DNA from: UBA7672 sp038326205
GTDB lineage: Bacteria; Pseudomonadota; Alphaproteobacteria; Caulobacterales; Hyphomonadaceae
Direction: 5' to 3'
Assembly: GCA_038326205.1 (NCBI GenBank)
Contig: JBBQJV010000005.1
Coordinates: forward strand, 1 to 64,000
DNA: 64,000 bases
Of this stretch, positions 45,363 to 54,179 are shown piece after piece. Below the pieces are notes generated by a model, which had not been told where the DNA came from, made no database searches, and saw only the letters and a list, made by a program, of their open reading frames with translations. Positions within the stretch are counted from its first letter, which is position 1; each line of letters begins with the position of its first letter. The position numbers were made by a program, and so were the translations under genes.

Positions 45363-45929
45363 CTAGTTTACCGCGGATGCGTCCTCAAGCCGCGCGACAG
45401 GCTGAGGCCCGTTTGCGCGGTAGTAAGTATACGAAAGCGTGATTCCATGTACGTCTTCCGCCTGCCAGTCCTTGGCCATGTCGGGCGATACGAAGAACAC
45501 GACGGGCAGTTTTACCGTTTTGCCCGGCTCGTATGTCTGCTCTTCGAAGCAGAAGCATTGAATCTTGTTGAAATATTTGCCAATCTTGTACGGCACCACG
45601 TTGAAGCTGGCAGCGGCGCGTACCGGCTCTTTCGACATGTTGGTGACTTCGTAGAACACCATCATTGTCTCGCCGAGCTTCACGTCGACATGCGCCTGCA
45701 GCGCCCGGAACTTAAGCGGCGCGTTCTTGGCCACGTTGGCGTCGAACGCCACGCGCACGGTCCGATCGAGAACCTGTTTAGGCTTTTCGACAGCAACCTG
45801 AGTCGTGCCGCCGAATCCCGTGACTTTGCAGAATTCGGAATACAGCGGTTCAGCAGCGAAGCTCAGCCCGAGCATGCCGAAGATGACGCCGGACAGGATA
45901 CCAACCGTGAGCTTGGAGCGCTTGTTCAC
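45363..45929 (-). CDS. ctaG: Cytochrome c oxidase assembly protein CtaG/Cox11
   Basis: Cox11 delivers copper to the CuB site of subunit I. It is a single-pass membrane protein of 188 residues. The N-terminal helix covers about residues 9-27, followed by PLYSEFCKVTGFGGTT and the copper motif CFCFEEQ. The start is GTG at 45929, overlapping the stop of the upstream small gene (GTGA). An in-frame ATG at 46016 lies inside that gene and gives an atypical leader. Confidence 0.95.
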   Translation of the reverse strand: MNKRSKLTVGILSGVIFGMLGLSFAAEPLYSEFCKVTGFGGTTQVAVEKPKQVLDRTVRVAFDANVAKNAPLKFRALQAHVDVKLGETMMVFYEVTNMSKEPVRAAASFNVVPYKIGKYFNKIQCFCFEEQTYEPGKTVKLPVVFFVSPDMAKDWQAEDVHGITLSYTYYRANGPQPVARLEDASAVN

Positions 45930-46246
45930 ATCCGCTCCGGTATGCCACCGCCGACCTTGTTCATGGTCAGAACGAATATGATGATGACGAACGCGAACAG
46001 GGCAATCGCTATCCACTGGCTGCGGCGCTTGCGGGCCGCGACTTGTTCAGGGGTGAGCGTAACTCGCTCACCTGTCGGCAAGGCTTCGCGCGCTTCAGAC
46101 AGCATGGAAGCAAGATTTGGACGCGACTCCCCCGCCGGCGCGGCGGCTGGAGCAGCGGCCGGCGGCGTCACAGCAGCGCCCGGCGTTTTGGGCTCCGGTT
46201 CCGGTTCGCCGTCCCAATCCTTGATCTGTCCCTTGTCCAGCATCAC
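45926..46246 (-). CDS. Small tail-anchored protein between ctaB and ctaG (CoxF-like position)
   Basis: This 106-residue protein has a Pro/Ala-rich N-terminal half, then a short basic stretch (AARKRRSQW) and one transmembrane helix at about residues 77-97. A small protein of this type (sometimes called CoxF) commonly fills this place in alphaproteobacterial oxidase operons, with unclear function. The start is GTG at 46246 or ATG at 46243; the latter overlaps the ctaB stop as TGATG. The stop overlaps the ctaG GTG start, so all three are coupled. Confidence 0.82.
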   Translation of the reverse strand: MMLDKGQIKDWDGEPEPEPKTPGAAVTPPAAAPAAAPAGESRPNLASMLSEAREALPTGERVTLTPEQVAARKRRSQWIAIALFAFVIIIFVLTMNKVGGGIPERM

Positions 46247-47193
46247 GCGCCCCCGAACAGCGGGAAGTGCAGCGGCAGGATGCGTTCGACCATCAGGGCC
46301 GCAAACAGCGCGAAGAGATAGAAGATCGAAACCGCGAACATCCGTTTTGCGTGCTTCATGTCGGCAGGCGCATCGTCATTCCCCGCCCTACTCGTGAAGA
46401 TGCGCACTGCGCACCACAGGAAGGCGACCCCACCCAGAATAGCCACGGCCAGGTAGATCGCGCCGCCCAGACCGGTGAGAACCGGTACAAGACCGAAGGG
46501 GGCCGAAACCATTGTGTAGAGCAGGATCTGCAGCCGCGTTTCCTTCGCGCCGCGCGTAACCGGCAACATCGGCACGCCAGCGCGAGCATATTCCTTCGAC
46601 GTCCACAGCGACAGCGCCCAGAAGTGCGGCGGCGTCCACAGGAAGATCAGGCCAAACATGATCCACGCATCCGTGGAAATCGAACCGGTCGCGGCAGCCC
46701 ATCCGATCATCGGCGGGAAGGCGCCAGCAGCGCCACCAATAACGATATTCTGCGCCGTCGAGCGCTTGAGCCACATCGTGTAAATGACAACATAAAAGAA
46801 TATCGAGAACGCCAGCAAAGCAGCTGCCAGTGGCGTCGACGCCAGCGCCATCAGCGTAACTGACAGCACCGACATGATCATGCCGAAACCAAATGCATCC
46901 TCACGCCGGACGATTCCCGCGGGAACCGGGCGCGATATCGTCCGCGCCATCTTCGCGTCGATGTCGCTATCGTACCACATGTTCAGCGCACCGGCCGCGC
47001 CGGAGCCAAGCGCGACGGACAGCACCGTGCAAATCAAGGCGAAAGCGTTCATGGCGACGGGCGCCGTGATGATGCCGACAAATGCCGTGAAGACGACCAG
47101 CGACATCACGCGCGGCTTCATCAGCAGCACGTAGTCCCTCGCGCTCGCCGATATGGCGACGGGCGGAACGCTGGCGATGCTCGCTTCGGACAT
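46243..47193 (-). CDS. ctaB: Protoheme IX farnesyltransferase (heme O synthase)
   Basis: CtaB attaches a farnesyl group to heme B to make heme O, the precursor of heme A for the aa3 oxidase. It is a UbiA-type prenyltransferase with about nine helices. The first Asp motif is in NMWYDSDIDAKMARTISRPVPAG, and the second catalytic region includes LWTPPHFWALSLWTSKEYARAGVPMLPVTRG. An ATG ten codons upstream (47223) is an alternative start. The gene ends overlapping the small coxF-like gene. Confidence 0.96.
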   Translation of the reverse strand: MSEASIASVPPVAISASARDYVLLMKPRVMSLVVFTAFVGIITAPVAMNAFALICTVLSVALGSGAAGALNMWYDSDIDAKMARTISRPVPAGIVRREDAFGFGMIMSVLSVTLMALASTPLAAALLAFSIFFYVVIYTMWLKRSTAQNIVIGGAAGAFPPMIGWAAATGSISTDAWIMFGLIFLWTPPHFWALSLWTSKEYARAGVPMLPVTRGAKETRLQILLYTMVSAPFGLVPVLTGLGGAIYLAVAILGGVAFLWCAVRIFTSRAGNDDAPADMKHAKRMFAVSIFYLFALFAALMVERILPLHFPLFGGA

Positions 47194-47260
47194 CTTTGTC
47201 TTGCGCTGCAGCTCGGCTCTCAATCTCGCGACTGGGGTGATCCGGGCTGCCTGCGCCCTG

Positions 47261-48943
47261 TTACTTGACCCTCGGCAGGTCGTTGTATTGGTGGAAGGGC
47301 GGTGGAGAAGACAGCGTCCACTCCAGCGTCGTTGCGCCCTCGCCCCACGGGTTCGCCTCGGCCTTGCGACGGCGGATCACCGCCTCGATCAAGCCGATGA
47401 AGAACACGATCGTAGCTGCGGCGGCGACCCAGTAACCGATCGTCGACCAGTGGTGCCACTCACGGAACTGCGGCGCGTAATCGACATAGCGGCGCGGCAT
47501 GCCCTGGAGACCCAGGAAGTGCTGCGGGAAGAAGATCAGGTTGGAGCCGATGAACATCAGCCAGAAGTGCAGACCGCCGATGAAGCCGTTGTACTTCACG
47601 CCCCACATCTTCTCGAACCAGTAGTACCAGCCGCAGAACAGCGTGAACACGGCGCCAAGCGACAGCACGTAATGGAAGTGCGCGACGACGTAATACGTAT
47701 CGTGCAGGAAGTGGTCGACGCCTGCATTGGCCAGCACCACGCCCGTCACGCCACCGACGGTGAAGAGGAAGATGAAGCCGATCGCCCACAGCATCGGTAC
47801 TTTGAATTCGATCGAGCCGCCCCACATCGTGGCGATCCACGAGAAGATCTTGATACCCGTTGGAACCGCGATGACCATCGTGGCCGCCACGAAATAGGCC
47901 TTCAGGTTCACGTCCATGCCCACCGTATACATGTGGTGCGCCCAGACGAGAAAGCCGATGAAGCCGATCGACACCATGGCGTAAGCCATGCCGAGATAAC
48001 CGAAGATGGGTTTTCGCGAGAACGTCGAGATGACGTGGCTGACGATGCCGAAGCCTGGCAGGATCATGATGTAGACTTCGGGGTGACCGAAGAACCAGAA
48101 CAGGTGCTGGAACATTATCGGGTCGCCGCCGCCCGAGACCTCAAAGAACTTCGAGCCGAAGTTTCGGTCCGTCAGCAGCATCGTCAGCGCGCCGGCCAGA
48201 ACCGGCAGGGCGAGCACGAGCAGGAAGGCCGTGATCAGGATCGACCAGGCGAACAGCGGCATCTTGTGCAGCGTCATGCCCGGAGCGCGCATATTCAGGA
48301 TCGTGACGATGAAGTTGATCGCACCAAGGATCGACGACATGCCCGCGAGGTGAAGCGAGAAGATCACGAGGTCCATCGCTAGGCCCGGGTGGCCCGTCGT
48401 GCTCGACAGCGGCGGATACAGCACCCAGCCGCCCCCGAAACCGTTGTTGCCCGCAGGACCCGGCACGAACATCGACAGGATCAACAGGAAGAACGAGACC
48501 GGCACCAGCCAGAACGAGATATTGTTCATGCGCGGCATGGCCATGTCGGGAGCGCCGATCATGAGCGGCACGAACCAGTTGCCGAAGCCGCCGATCAGGG
48601 CGGGCATGACCATGAAGAAGATCATGATCAGGCCGTGCATCGTGGTGATGACGTTGTAATTGTGTTCGGTGCCGAAGAAGCCGCCGAACGCCGTTCCATT
48701 GAACAACTGCAGGCCGGGCTCTGCGAGTTCGGCGCGCATGAAGCCTGAGAACACGAAACCTATGACGCCCGCGCACATCGCGAACACGAGATAGAGCGTG
48801 CCGATGTCCTTGTGGTTGGTCGAAAACAGCCAGCGAGCCGGGCTGTACCACTTCGGATCGTGGTGATCATCATGCGCGTGATCGTGGCCATGGGCGTCGT
48901 GCCCGTGACCATGGTCAGCAGCGTGTTTGGCATCGCTCGACAT
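47261..48943 (-). CDS. ctaD: Cytochrome c oxidase subunit I with His-rich N-terminus
   Basis: This is the catalytic subunit of the aa3-type oxidase, 560 residues and 12 helices, carrying heme a, heme a3 and CuB. Signature segments are STNHKDIGTLYLVF, the heme ligand in TMHGLIMIFFM, HPEVYIMILPGFG (CuB His and cross-linked Tyr), WAHHMYTVGMD and VVAHFHYVLSLGAVF. The first 28 residues contain ten His in an Asp/Gly context, a possible metal-binding leader. It is 17 bases after ctaC. Confidence 0.98.
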   Translation of the reverse strand: MSSDAKHAADHGHGHDAHGHDHAHDDHHDPKWYSPARWLFSTNHKDIGTLYLVFAMCAGVIGFVFSGFMRAELAEPGLQLFNGTAFGGFFGTEHNYNVITTMHGLIMIFFMVMPALIGGFGNWFVPLMIGAPDMAMPRMNNISFWLVPVSFFLLILSMFVPGPAGNNGFGGGWVLYPPLSSTTGHPGLAMDLVIFSLHLAGMSSILGAINFIVTILNMRAPGMTLHKMPLFAWSILITAFLLVLALPVLAGALTMLLTDRNFGSKFFEVSGGGDPIMFQHLFWFFGHPEVYIMILPGFGIVSHVISTFSRKPIFGYLGMAYAMVSIGFIGFLVWAHHMYTVGMDVNLKAYFVAATMVIAVPTGIKIFSWIATMWGGSIEFKVPMLWAIGFIFLFTVGGVTGVVLANAGVDHFLHDTYYVVAHFHYVLSLGAVFTLFCGWYYWFEKMWGVKYNGFIGGLHFWLMFIGSNLIFFPQHFLGLQGMPRRYVDYAPQFREWHHWSTIGYWVAAAATIVFFIGLIEAVIRRRKAEANPWGEGATTLEWTLSSPPPFHQYNDLPRVK

Positions 48944-48960
48944 CGAACGGCTCCCTGATT

Positions 48961-49857
48961 CTAGTGCGCTGAAGCGACTTGCGTCGTCGCGCCCGGGCGC
49001 GGCAGGCTATAGAGATATTCACGGCCGCCCTTGGCGGGGTCGGCTTGGGCTGCGGCCAGCCAGGCGTCGTATTGCGCCTGCGGCAGAGCCCACAGTTCGA
49101 TCGGCATGTTCGAGTGATCCTTGCCGCACAGTTCCGAGCACTGTCCGTAATAGATCCCGGCAACCGGAACGTTAAACCACAGCTGGTTCAGGCGGCCCGG
49201 CACGGCGTCAACCTTCAGCGCGAACTGCGGCATGGCCCATGAGTGGATCACGTCGCGTGCGGTGATCTTGAGGCGGACATAGCGATTGACGGGAACAACC
49301 ATCGGATTGTCGGTCGACAACTGCGCCAGGTCGCCACGCGAGGTCACCAGCGGACGATCCGGATCGCCAGCTTTGAGGATGCGGCTCTCGACGACGAACT
49401 CTTTGTCCGTGTTCTGATTGTACGTGTAATCCCAGTACCACATGTTGCCGTAGACCTTGATGTCCACGACATCCGCCTCGGCCACCTGCTCGCCATTGAA
49501 CGCGACGTCTTGTTCGTACAGGAGCGGGAACGAGCCCTTGGCGATCCAGACGAGTATCAGCACCGGCACAACCGTCCACAGGATCTCAACTACCGTGTTG
49601 TGGCTGAATTTCTTGGGCACCGGGTTTGCGCGTTTGTTATAGCGGATCATCACCCAGATCAGCAGCGCCGTAACCACCGCGACGATGACGGTGATGATCC
49701 ACAGCACCTCGTTGTGAAAGGCGTGCACGTTCTTGGCGGTCTCGGTGACCGGCGTTTGGAAATCTATACCGCCTGGCGTGGGCACAGCCCATGCGGACCC
49801 GGCAGCGACGAGGCTGGCCGCGCCGAGCGCGAAGACTTTCAGGGTCTTTCTCAGCAT
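48961..49857 (-). CDS. ctaC: Cytochrome c oxidase subunit II
   Basis: Subunit II receives electrons from cytochrome c through the binuclear CuA centre. A signal peptide ends SAWA. Two transmembrane helices follow, and then the cupredoxin domain. The CuA motif is GQCSELCGKDHSNMPIEL near residue 245, with the upstream His in HSWAMP and the aromatic GNMWYWDY. I prefer ATG 49857, about 12 bases after GGAGG; ATG 49869 abuts that element directly. It heads the minus-strand oxidase operon. No fused cytochrome c domain is present. Confidence 0.96.
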   Translation of the reverse strand: MLRKTLKVFALGAASLVAAGSAWAVPTPGGIDFQTPVTETAKNVHAFHNEVLWIITVIVAVVTALLIWVMIRYNKRANPVPKKFSHNTVVEILWTVVPVLILVWIAKGSFPLLYEQDVAFNGEQVAEADVVDIKVYGNMWYWDYTYNQNTDKEFVVESRILKAGDPDRPLVTSRGDLAQLSTDNPMVVPVNRYVRLKITARDVIHSWAMPQFALKVDAVPGRLNQLWFNVPVAGIYYGQCSELCGKDHSNMPIELWALPQAQYDAWLAAAQADPAKGGREYLYSLPRPGATTQVASAH

Positions 49858-50021
49858 TTTTGTCCACATCCTCCAGCAGATGCGTGAAACCCGGGCTTTA
49901 ACGTGATACCGTCCCTATCGCCACCACTCCGTTTCGCACTGCCGGGTGCATAGTGTCGCAGGCGGGCCGATTCGAAGTGGTAGGCGCTTGGTCGCTATCA
50001 GACGCTCAGGGAGATGGAAAG

Positions 50022-50603
50022 ATGAGGACCCGGTTTCGATTGGGGATTTCGATCTGCATCGCTGTCGCAGCATGCATCGGCACAGCGTTCGCTCAGGGCG
50101 CTGTCACCGTGATTGGCGGCGGGCTCGCGCAGGGCTGCTATGAGGCCGCGCAGAGAGGCGAGATGGCGACGCAGCAGGCCATCGACCTGTGCGACCGCGC
50201 GATCACGGGCGAGACCCTGCGCCGCCGCGACAAGGCGGCGACCTACACCAACCGCGGCATCCTCCACATGCGCAACGGCAACAACACGCGCGCCATGTGG
50301 GATTACCAGCGCAGCATCGACATGATGCCCGAGCTGAAAGAGGCAAAGGTCAATCTCGGCGCGGCGCTCTACAACCTCAAACGTTATCCTGAGGCGCTCG
50401 CTGCCCTGAACGAAGGCGTCGGCACCACCTCGGAAGACGCGCGTATGATCGGGTTTTACAATCGCGGCCTGACGCATGAAAAACTGGGCGATCTCCAGTC
50501 TGCCTACGAGGATTTCCGCAGCGCCCTCACGATCAAGCCCGATTTCAAGCTCGCTTCCGAGCAGATGTCACGTTTCACCGTGGTTCCCGCCACAGCAAGC
50601 TGA
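50022..50603 (+). CDS. Exported TPR-repeat protein
   Basis: This 193-residue protein has a signal peptide ending TAFAQ and about three tetratricopeptide-type repeats (AATYTNRGILHMRNGNNTRAMWDYQR, AKVNLGAALYNLKRYPEALAALNEG, GFYNRGLTHEKLGDLQSAYEDFRSAL). TPR proteins scaffold complexes; no partner is evident. A GGGAGAT element precedes ATG 50022. The gene is divergent from ctaC, with 164 bases between them. Confidence 0.85.
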   Translation: MRTRFRLGISICIAVAACIGTAFAQGAVTVIGGGLAQGCYEAAQRGEMATQQAIDLCDRAITGETLRRRDKAATYTNRGILHMRNGNNTRAMWDYQRSIDMMPELKEAKVNLGAALYNLKRYPEALAALNEGVGTTSEDARMIGFYNRGLTHEKLGDLQSAYEDFRSALTIKPDFKLASEQMSRFTVVPATAS

Positions 50604-50641
50604 CACCTAAGCTGGCCCTGGCGGCAGGCATTGCGTTGTAA

Positions 50642-50670
50642 TTGACAACCGCCCCACCCTATCTTGGGTG
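50642..50670 (+). promoter_or_regulatory. Possible promoter of tldD
   Basis: A perfect TTGACA (50642-50647) is followed 17 bases later by TGGGTG, a weak -10. It lies about 45 bases before the tldD start. Confidence 0.35.
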
Positions 50671-50716
50671 TGCGCCTGGAATCCGTTTTACGAGGCCAAC
50701 CTTGTTGGAGAAGTCC

Positions 50717-52135
50717 ATGTCCGACCGCAGCCTGATCGAAGAAGCCGGCATCGGGGTATCGAAAGCCGCCGACATTCTCGACGAGGCGCTGGACGGCGCG
50801 GAGGACGGCGAAATCTATCTTGAATCTGTCCGCTCGGAGAGTTTCCTCTTCGACGATGGGCGGCTGAAGTCCGCCTCCTACGATAGCGGCCAGGGTTTCG
50901 GCCTACGCGTCGTTTCGGGTGAAACCACCGGTTACGCCCACGCCAGCGAAATTTCCGAAGCCTCCCTACGCCGCGCCGCCACCTCCGCCTCCGCCGCCAA
51001 ACGCGGCCGCAGCGGCACGCTCGCCGTCGGCCCCACCCCCGTAAACCGCCGCCTCTATGCCGACGTCGACCCCACCGCCTCCCCCGACTTCGTCACCAAG
51101 ACCGGTCTGCTCGCCGAGATCGACGCATGGTGCCGCGCCCGCGACCCGCGCGTGGTGCAGGTGTCGGCCTCCCTCGCCGGCTCGCGCACATCGGTTGAGA
51201 TCATCCGCGCCGGCGGCGCCAGCGTCGCCGAAGCGCGGCCGCTGGTTCGCGTCAACATCGCTGTCACCCTTGAGAAGGATGGACGCCGCGAGACAGGCTC
51301 TGCAGGCGCAGGCGGACGCGCCTCCTATGACGAATGGATCCAGCCCGATCGCTGGAAGGCGCTGGCCGAACGCGCGCTGCGCAAAGCCGAAATCAACCTC
51401 GAAGCTATCCCCGCCCCTGCTGGCGAAATGGAAGTGGCGCTCGGGCCGGGCTGGACCGGCGTTCTTCTCCACGAAGCCGTCGGCCACGGTCTCGAAGGCG
51501 ATTTCAATCGCAAGGGCTCATCCGTCTACTCCGGCAAGATCGGTGAGCAGGTGATGGCCAAAGGCGTCACCATCGTTGACGACGGCACGATCGCCAACCG
51601 CCGCGGCTCGCTGTCCTTCGACGATGAGGGCACGCAAACACAGCGTACTGTTCTGGTCGAAGACGGCCGCCTCGTCGGCTACATGCAGGACCGCATGAAC
51701 TCGCGCCTCATGGGCGTCGCCGCCACCGGCAATGGCCGCCGCGAGAGCTATGCCTCGACGCCCATGCCCCGCATGACGAACACCTTCATGACCGGCGGCA
51801 CGCACGATCCCGAAGAGATTGTCCGCTCGATCAAGCGCGGCATCTGGGCCGTGGATTTTGGCGGCGGCCAGGTCGACATCACCAATGGCCAGTTCGTCTT
51901 CCAATGCACCGAGGCCTACCTCGTCGAAGACGGCAAGGTCGGACCACCCGTGAAGAACGCGACGCTCATCGGCCATGGCCCCACAGTGATGAACAACATC
52001 TCGATGGTCGGCAACGACTTCGCGATGGACGACGGCGTTGGCACCTGCGGCAAGGCCGGCCAGTCCGTCCCCGTCGGCGTCGGCCAGCCTTCGCTGCGCA
52101 TCGACAAAATCACAGTCGGCGGTGCAGGCGGCTGA
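50717..52135 (+). CDS. tldD: Metalloprotease TldD
   Basis: TldD pairs with TldE/PmbA to form a zinc protease that degrades unfolded or leader peptides and matures certain modified peptides and DNA gyrase inhibitors. The metal motif HEAVGHGLEGDF (HExxxH) lies near residue 252. The C-terminal GNGRRESYASTPMPRMTNTFM segment and GKAGQSVPVGVGQPSLRI are typical. The 472-residue length is normal. ATG 50717 follows GGAG at good spacing. pmbA is not in the window. Confidence 0.96.
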   Translation: MSDRSLIEEAGIGVSKAADILDEALDGAEDGEIYLESVRSESFLFDDGRLKSASYDSGQGFGLRVVSGETTGYAHASEISEASLRRAATSASAAKRGRSGTLAVGPTPVNRRLYADVDPTASPDFVTKTGLLAEIDAWCRARDPRVVQVSASLAGSRTSVEIIRAGGASVAEARPLVRVNIAVTLEKDGRRETGSAGAGGRASYDEWIQPDRWKALAERALRKAEINLEAIPAPAGEMEVALGPGWTGVLLHEAVGHGLEGDFNRKGSSVYSGKIGEQVMAKGVTIVDDGTIANRRGSLSFDDEGTQTQRTVLVEDGRLVGYMQDRMNSRLMGVAATGNGRRESYASTPMPRMTNTFMTGGTHDPEEIVRSIKRGIWAVDFGGGQVDITNGQFVFQCTEAYLVEDGKVGPPVKNATLIGHGPTVMNNISMVGNDFAMDDGVGTCGKAGQSVPVGVGQPSLRIDKITVGGAGG

Positions 52136-52169
52136 GCCGTCTGTACCCAACGCTGCCGCCCACAAGCTC

Positions 52170-54047
52170 CTAGTTGTGAGCTGAGAGATCGCTTTCAGCC
52201 GTAGCGTCGCGAATGGGCCGGTCCGCCGGCGCAGTCGTCGGGCCGCCCATCCGTGCGAGCTTGTTGAGGAACGGGCTCGCGATGCCTAGCGCCACGCCAA
52301 TCCCGATGCCCCACAGACCAACATTGGTGAACACCTCGGAGTAGGTTTTTAGCGCGAGTCCCGGATCGAGCACCTGCCCGCCCACGGTCGCCTGTGCCGT
52401 TAGCTTCGTGATCTGCGCCTGCACCGCCTGCGCGATCGAGGAGCCGAGATACCACGTCGCCATCATTGTCGCCGCGATCGGCGCCGGCGTCAGCTTGGTC
52501 ATCGCCGATAGGCCGACTGGCGACAGGAACAGTTCGCCCGTCGTGTGCAGGAGGTAGAGGAGGATGAGGAAGATCAGCGGAACCTTGAACTCCGCGTCCG
52601 CGTATTGAACGCCCCAAACCAGAACGAGGAAGCCCGCGCCGACTTGGATCAGGCCGAGTGCAAACTTGAACGCATCGCCCGGATCCTTTTTGTGCCTCCC
52701 CAGCCATGTCCACATCATCGCAAACAATGGCGCGAAGATCAGGATGAACGCGCCGTTGAAGCTCTGCGTCTGGCCGGAACTCACGCAGGCTCCGGCTATG
52801 CACAGCTGCGATGAGCGCTCGGAGAACTGCGACAGCGCCGAGCCTGCAAGCTCGAACAGCGTGAAGAACACCACCGACGCAAGCACTAGAATGATCGCGA
52901 GTATCAGCTTGCCCGTCTCGGCGATCGTCGCCTTTGTCACCATGTAGTAGACAAAAAACGCCAGCATCCCGACCGACACGATCGTCAACGCGGCGTTCAC
53001 GATCGGCTCGCGCTGCACCAGCAGCCAGACCAGTCCCACGCACAGCAGCGCGACGATGTAGATCAGCCATTCGCGGTTGATCGGTCCGATGAGCGGTTTT
53101 TTCAGCAGCACCGGATTCGGCGGCAGGCCAAGTTCAGTCGGAAGCTGCGCCGGGCCGGGCATGAAGAACAAAAGCCGCCTGCGAACGAACACCAGCCATC
53201 CGAGCAGCATGCCGACGCCAGCGGCCCCGAAGCCCCATGCCCAACCCAGTTCGGCCCCCAGCCACGCGCATCCAACCTGCGCCCAGAAGGCGCCGAGGTT
53301 GATCCCGTAATAGTAAAGCGAGAACCCGCCATCGCGGCGCGGATCGTCCTTGACGTAGAGCTGACCGACCTGCGTGGCGAGGTTCGCCTTGAGGAACCCC
53401 ACGCCCATGATGATCAGCGACAGCGCGAGGAAGAAGGCGCTCATGTAGACGGGCTGCTGCCCCTCGACGAGCATCTGGTAGCCTTCGACCGCCGGCGTCT
53501 CCGGATCATCGACGGGAATAATATTCGGCAGGGTCGGCGTTCCGGCGTAATCCTTGATCTCCATACCGCCGCCGGCGGCGGGGCCGAATTCATGGCGCTG
53601 GCCGTCGATCACGACCCATGCCTGACGCCTGTCCTGCCTGCCCTCGGCCGCGATTTCGTAGCGCTGGCCTTCGAAGACGAGCACGTTCCGAGCGGGTTCC
53701 TGTTCGATTGCCATGGTGAGGTGACCCGCCACCAGCAACAGCGCGCCGAACGCAACAGCCTTTGTTGTGCCGAGATAGCGGTCTGCCAGCATCCCCCCGA
53801 TCAGCGGTAGGAGATAGACGAGTGAGGTGTACGCCCCGTACTGGCCCGCCGCAGCTTCATCTGAAAACAGGAAGTGCTGGGTCATGTAGACGAACAGAAT
53901 CGTCCGCATCCCGTAATAAGAGAATCGCTCCCACATCTCGGTGAAGAAGATGATGTGCAGACCCTTGGGCTGCGACCGCAACTGGATGATGACCGGAATA
54001 CCCGTGACCAGTGTGATCACGATCCCGATCGCGACAATGATATCCAT
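52170..54047 (-). CDS. POT/PTR2-family peptide:H+ symporter with periplasmic insertion
   Basis: This proton-coupled di/tripeptide transporter has 625 residues, long for bacteria (usually about 500). The signature ExxERFxYYG appears in TEMWERFSYYGMRTIL, and GGMLADRYLG and FLSPVGLSAMTKLTP also match. A hydrophilic insertion of about 87 residues (near 112-198) lies between early helices and should face the periplasm. The ATG at 54047 follows GAGGAC; an upstream in-frame ATG at 54095 is not supported. It may import peptides released by exported peptidases such as those at 21.8-27 kb. Confidence 0.92.
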   Translation of the reverse strand: MDIIVAIGIVITLVTGIPVIIQLRSQPKGLHIIFFTEMWERFSYYGMRTILFVYMTQHFLFSDEAAAGQYGAYTSLVYLLPLIGGMLADRYLGTTKAVAFGALLLVAGHLTMAIEQEPARNVLVFEGQRYEIAAEGRQDRRQAWVVIDGQRHEFGPAAGGGMEIKDYAGTPTLPNIIPVDDPETPAVEGYQMLVEGQQPVYMSAFFLALSLIIMGVGFLKANLATQVGQLYVKDDPRRDGGFSLYYYGINLGAFWAQVGCAWLGAELGWAWGFGAAGVGMLLGWLVFVRRRLLFFMPGPAQLPTELGLPPNPVLLKKPLIGPINREWLIYIVALLCVGLVWLLVQREPIVNAALTIVSVGMLAFFVYYMVTKATIAETGKLILAIILVLASVVFFTLFELAGSALSQFSERSSQLCIAGACVSSGQTQSFNGAFILIFAPLFAMMWTWLGRHKKDPGDAFKFALGLIQVGAGFLVLVWGVQYADAEFKVPLIFLILLYLLHTTGELFLSPVGLSAMTKLTPAPIAATMMATWYLGSSIAQAVQAQITKLTAQATVGGQVLDPGLALKTYSEVFTNVGLWGIGIGVALGIASPFLNKLARMGGPTTAPADRPIRDATAESDLSAHN

Positions 54048-54179
54048 GAAGTCCTCGCCCAGATGCCCTTCGCGGGTCTGAGTGATGATCAACACGCGGA
54101 ACGAACATGCTCAACCCCCGGAATCACCGGAAGCGAGCAAGTTTGTGCCTAAAGCGATGAATGGAGGCGCCGAAGCGGC

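Noticed and set aside
45447..46397. A 316-residue open frame on the + strand
   Set aside because: It runs antisense across ctaG, the small tail-anchored protein and ctaB, all of which are well supported.
47153..48382. A 409-residue open frame on the + strand
   Set aside because: It is antisense to ctaD, His/Asp/Arg-rich without any family motif, and explained by the codon bias of the real gene.
50604..50716. Riboswitch upstream of tldD
   Set aside because: Only a -35-like TTGACA is visible; no conserved aptamer sequence.
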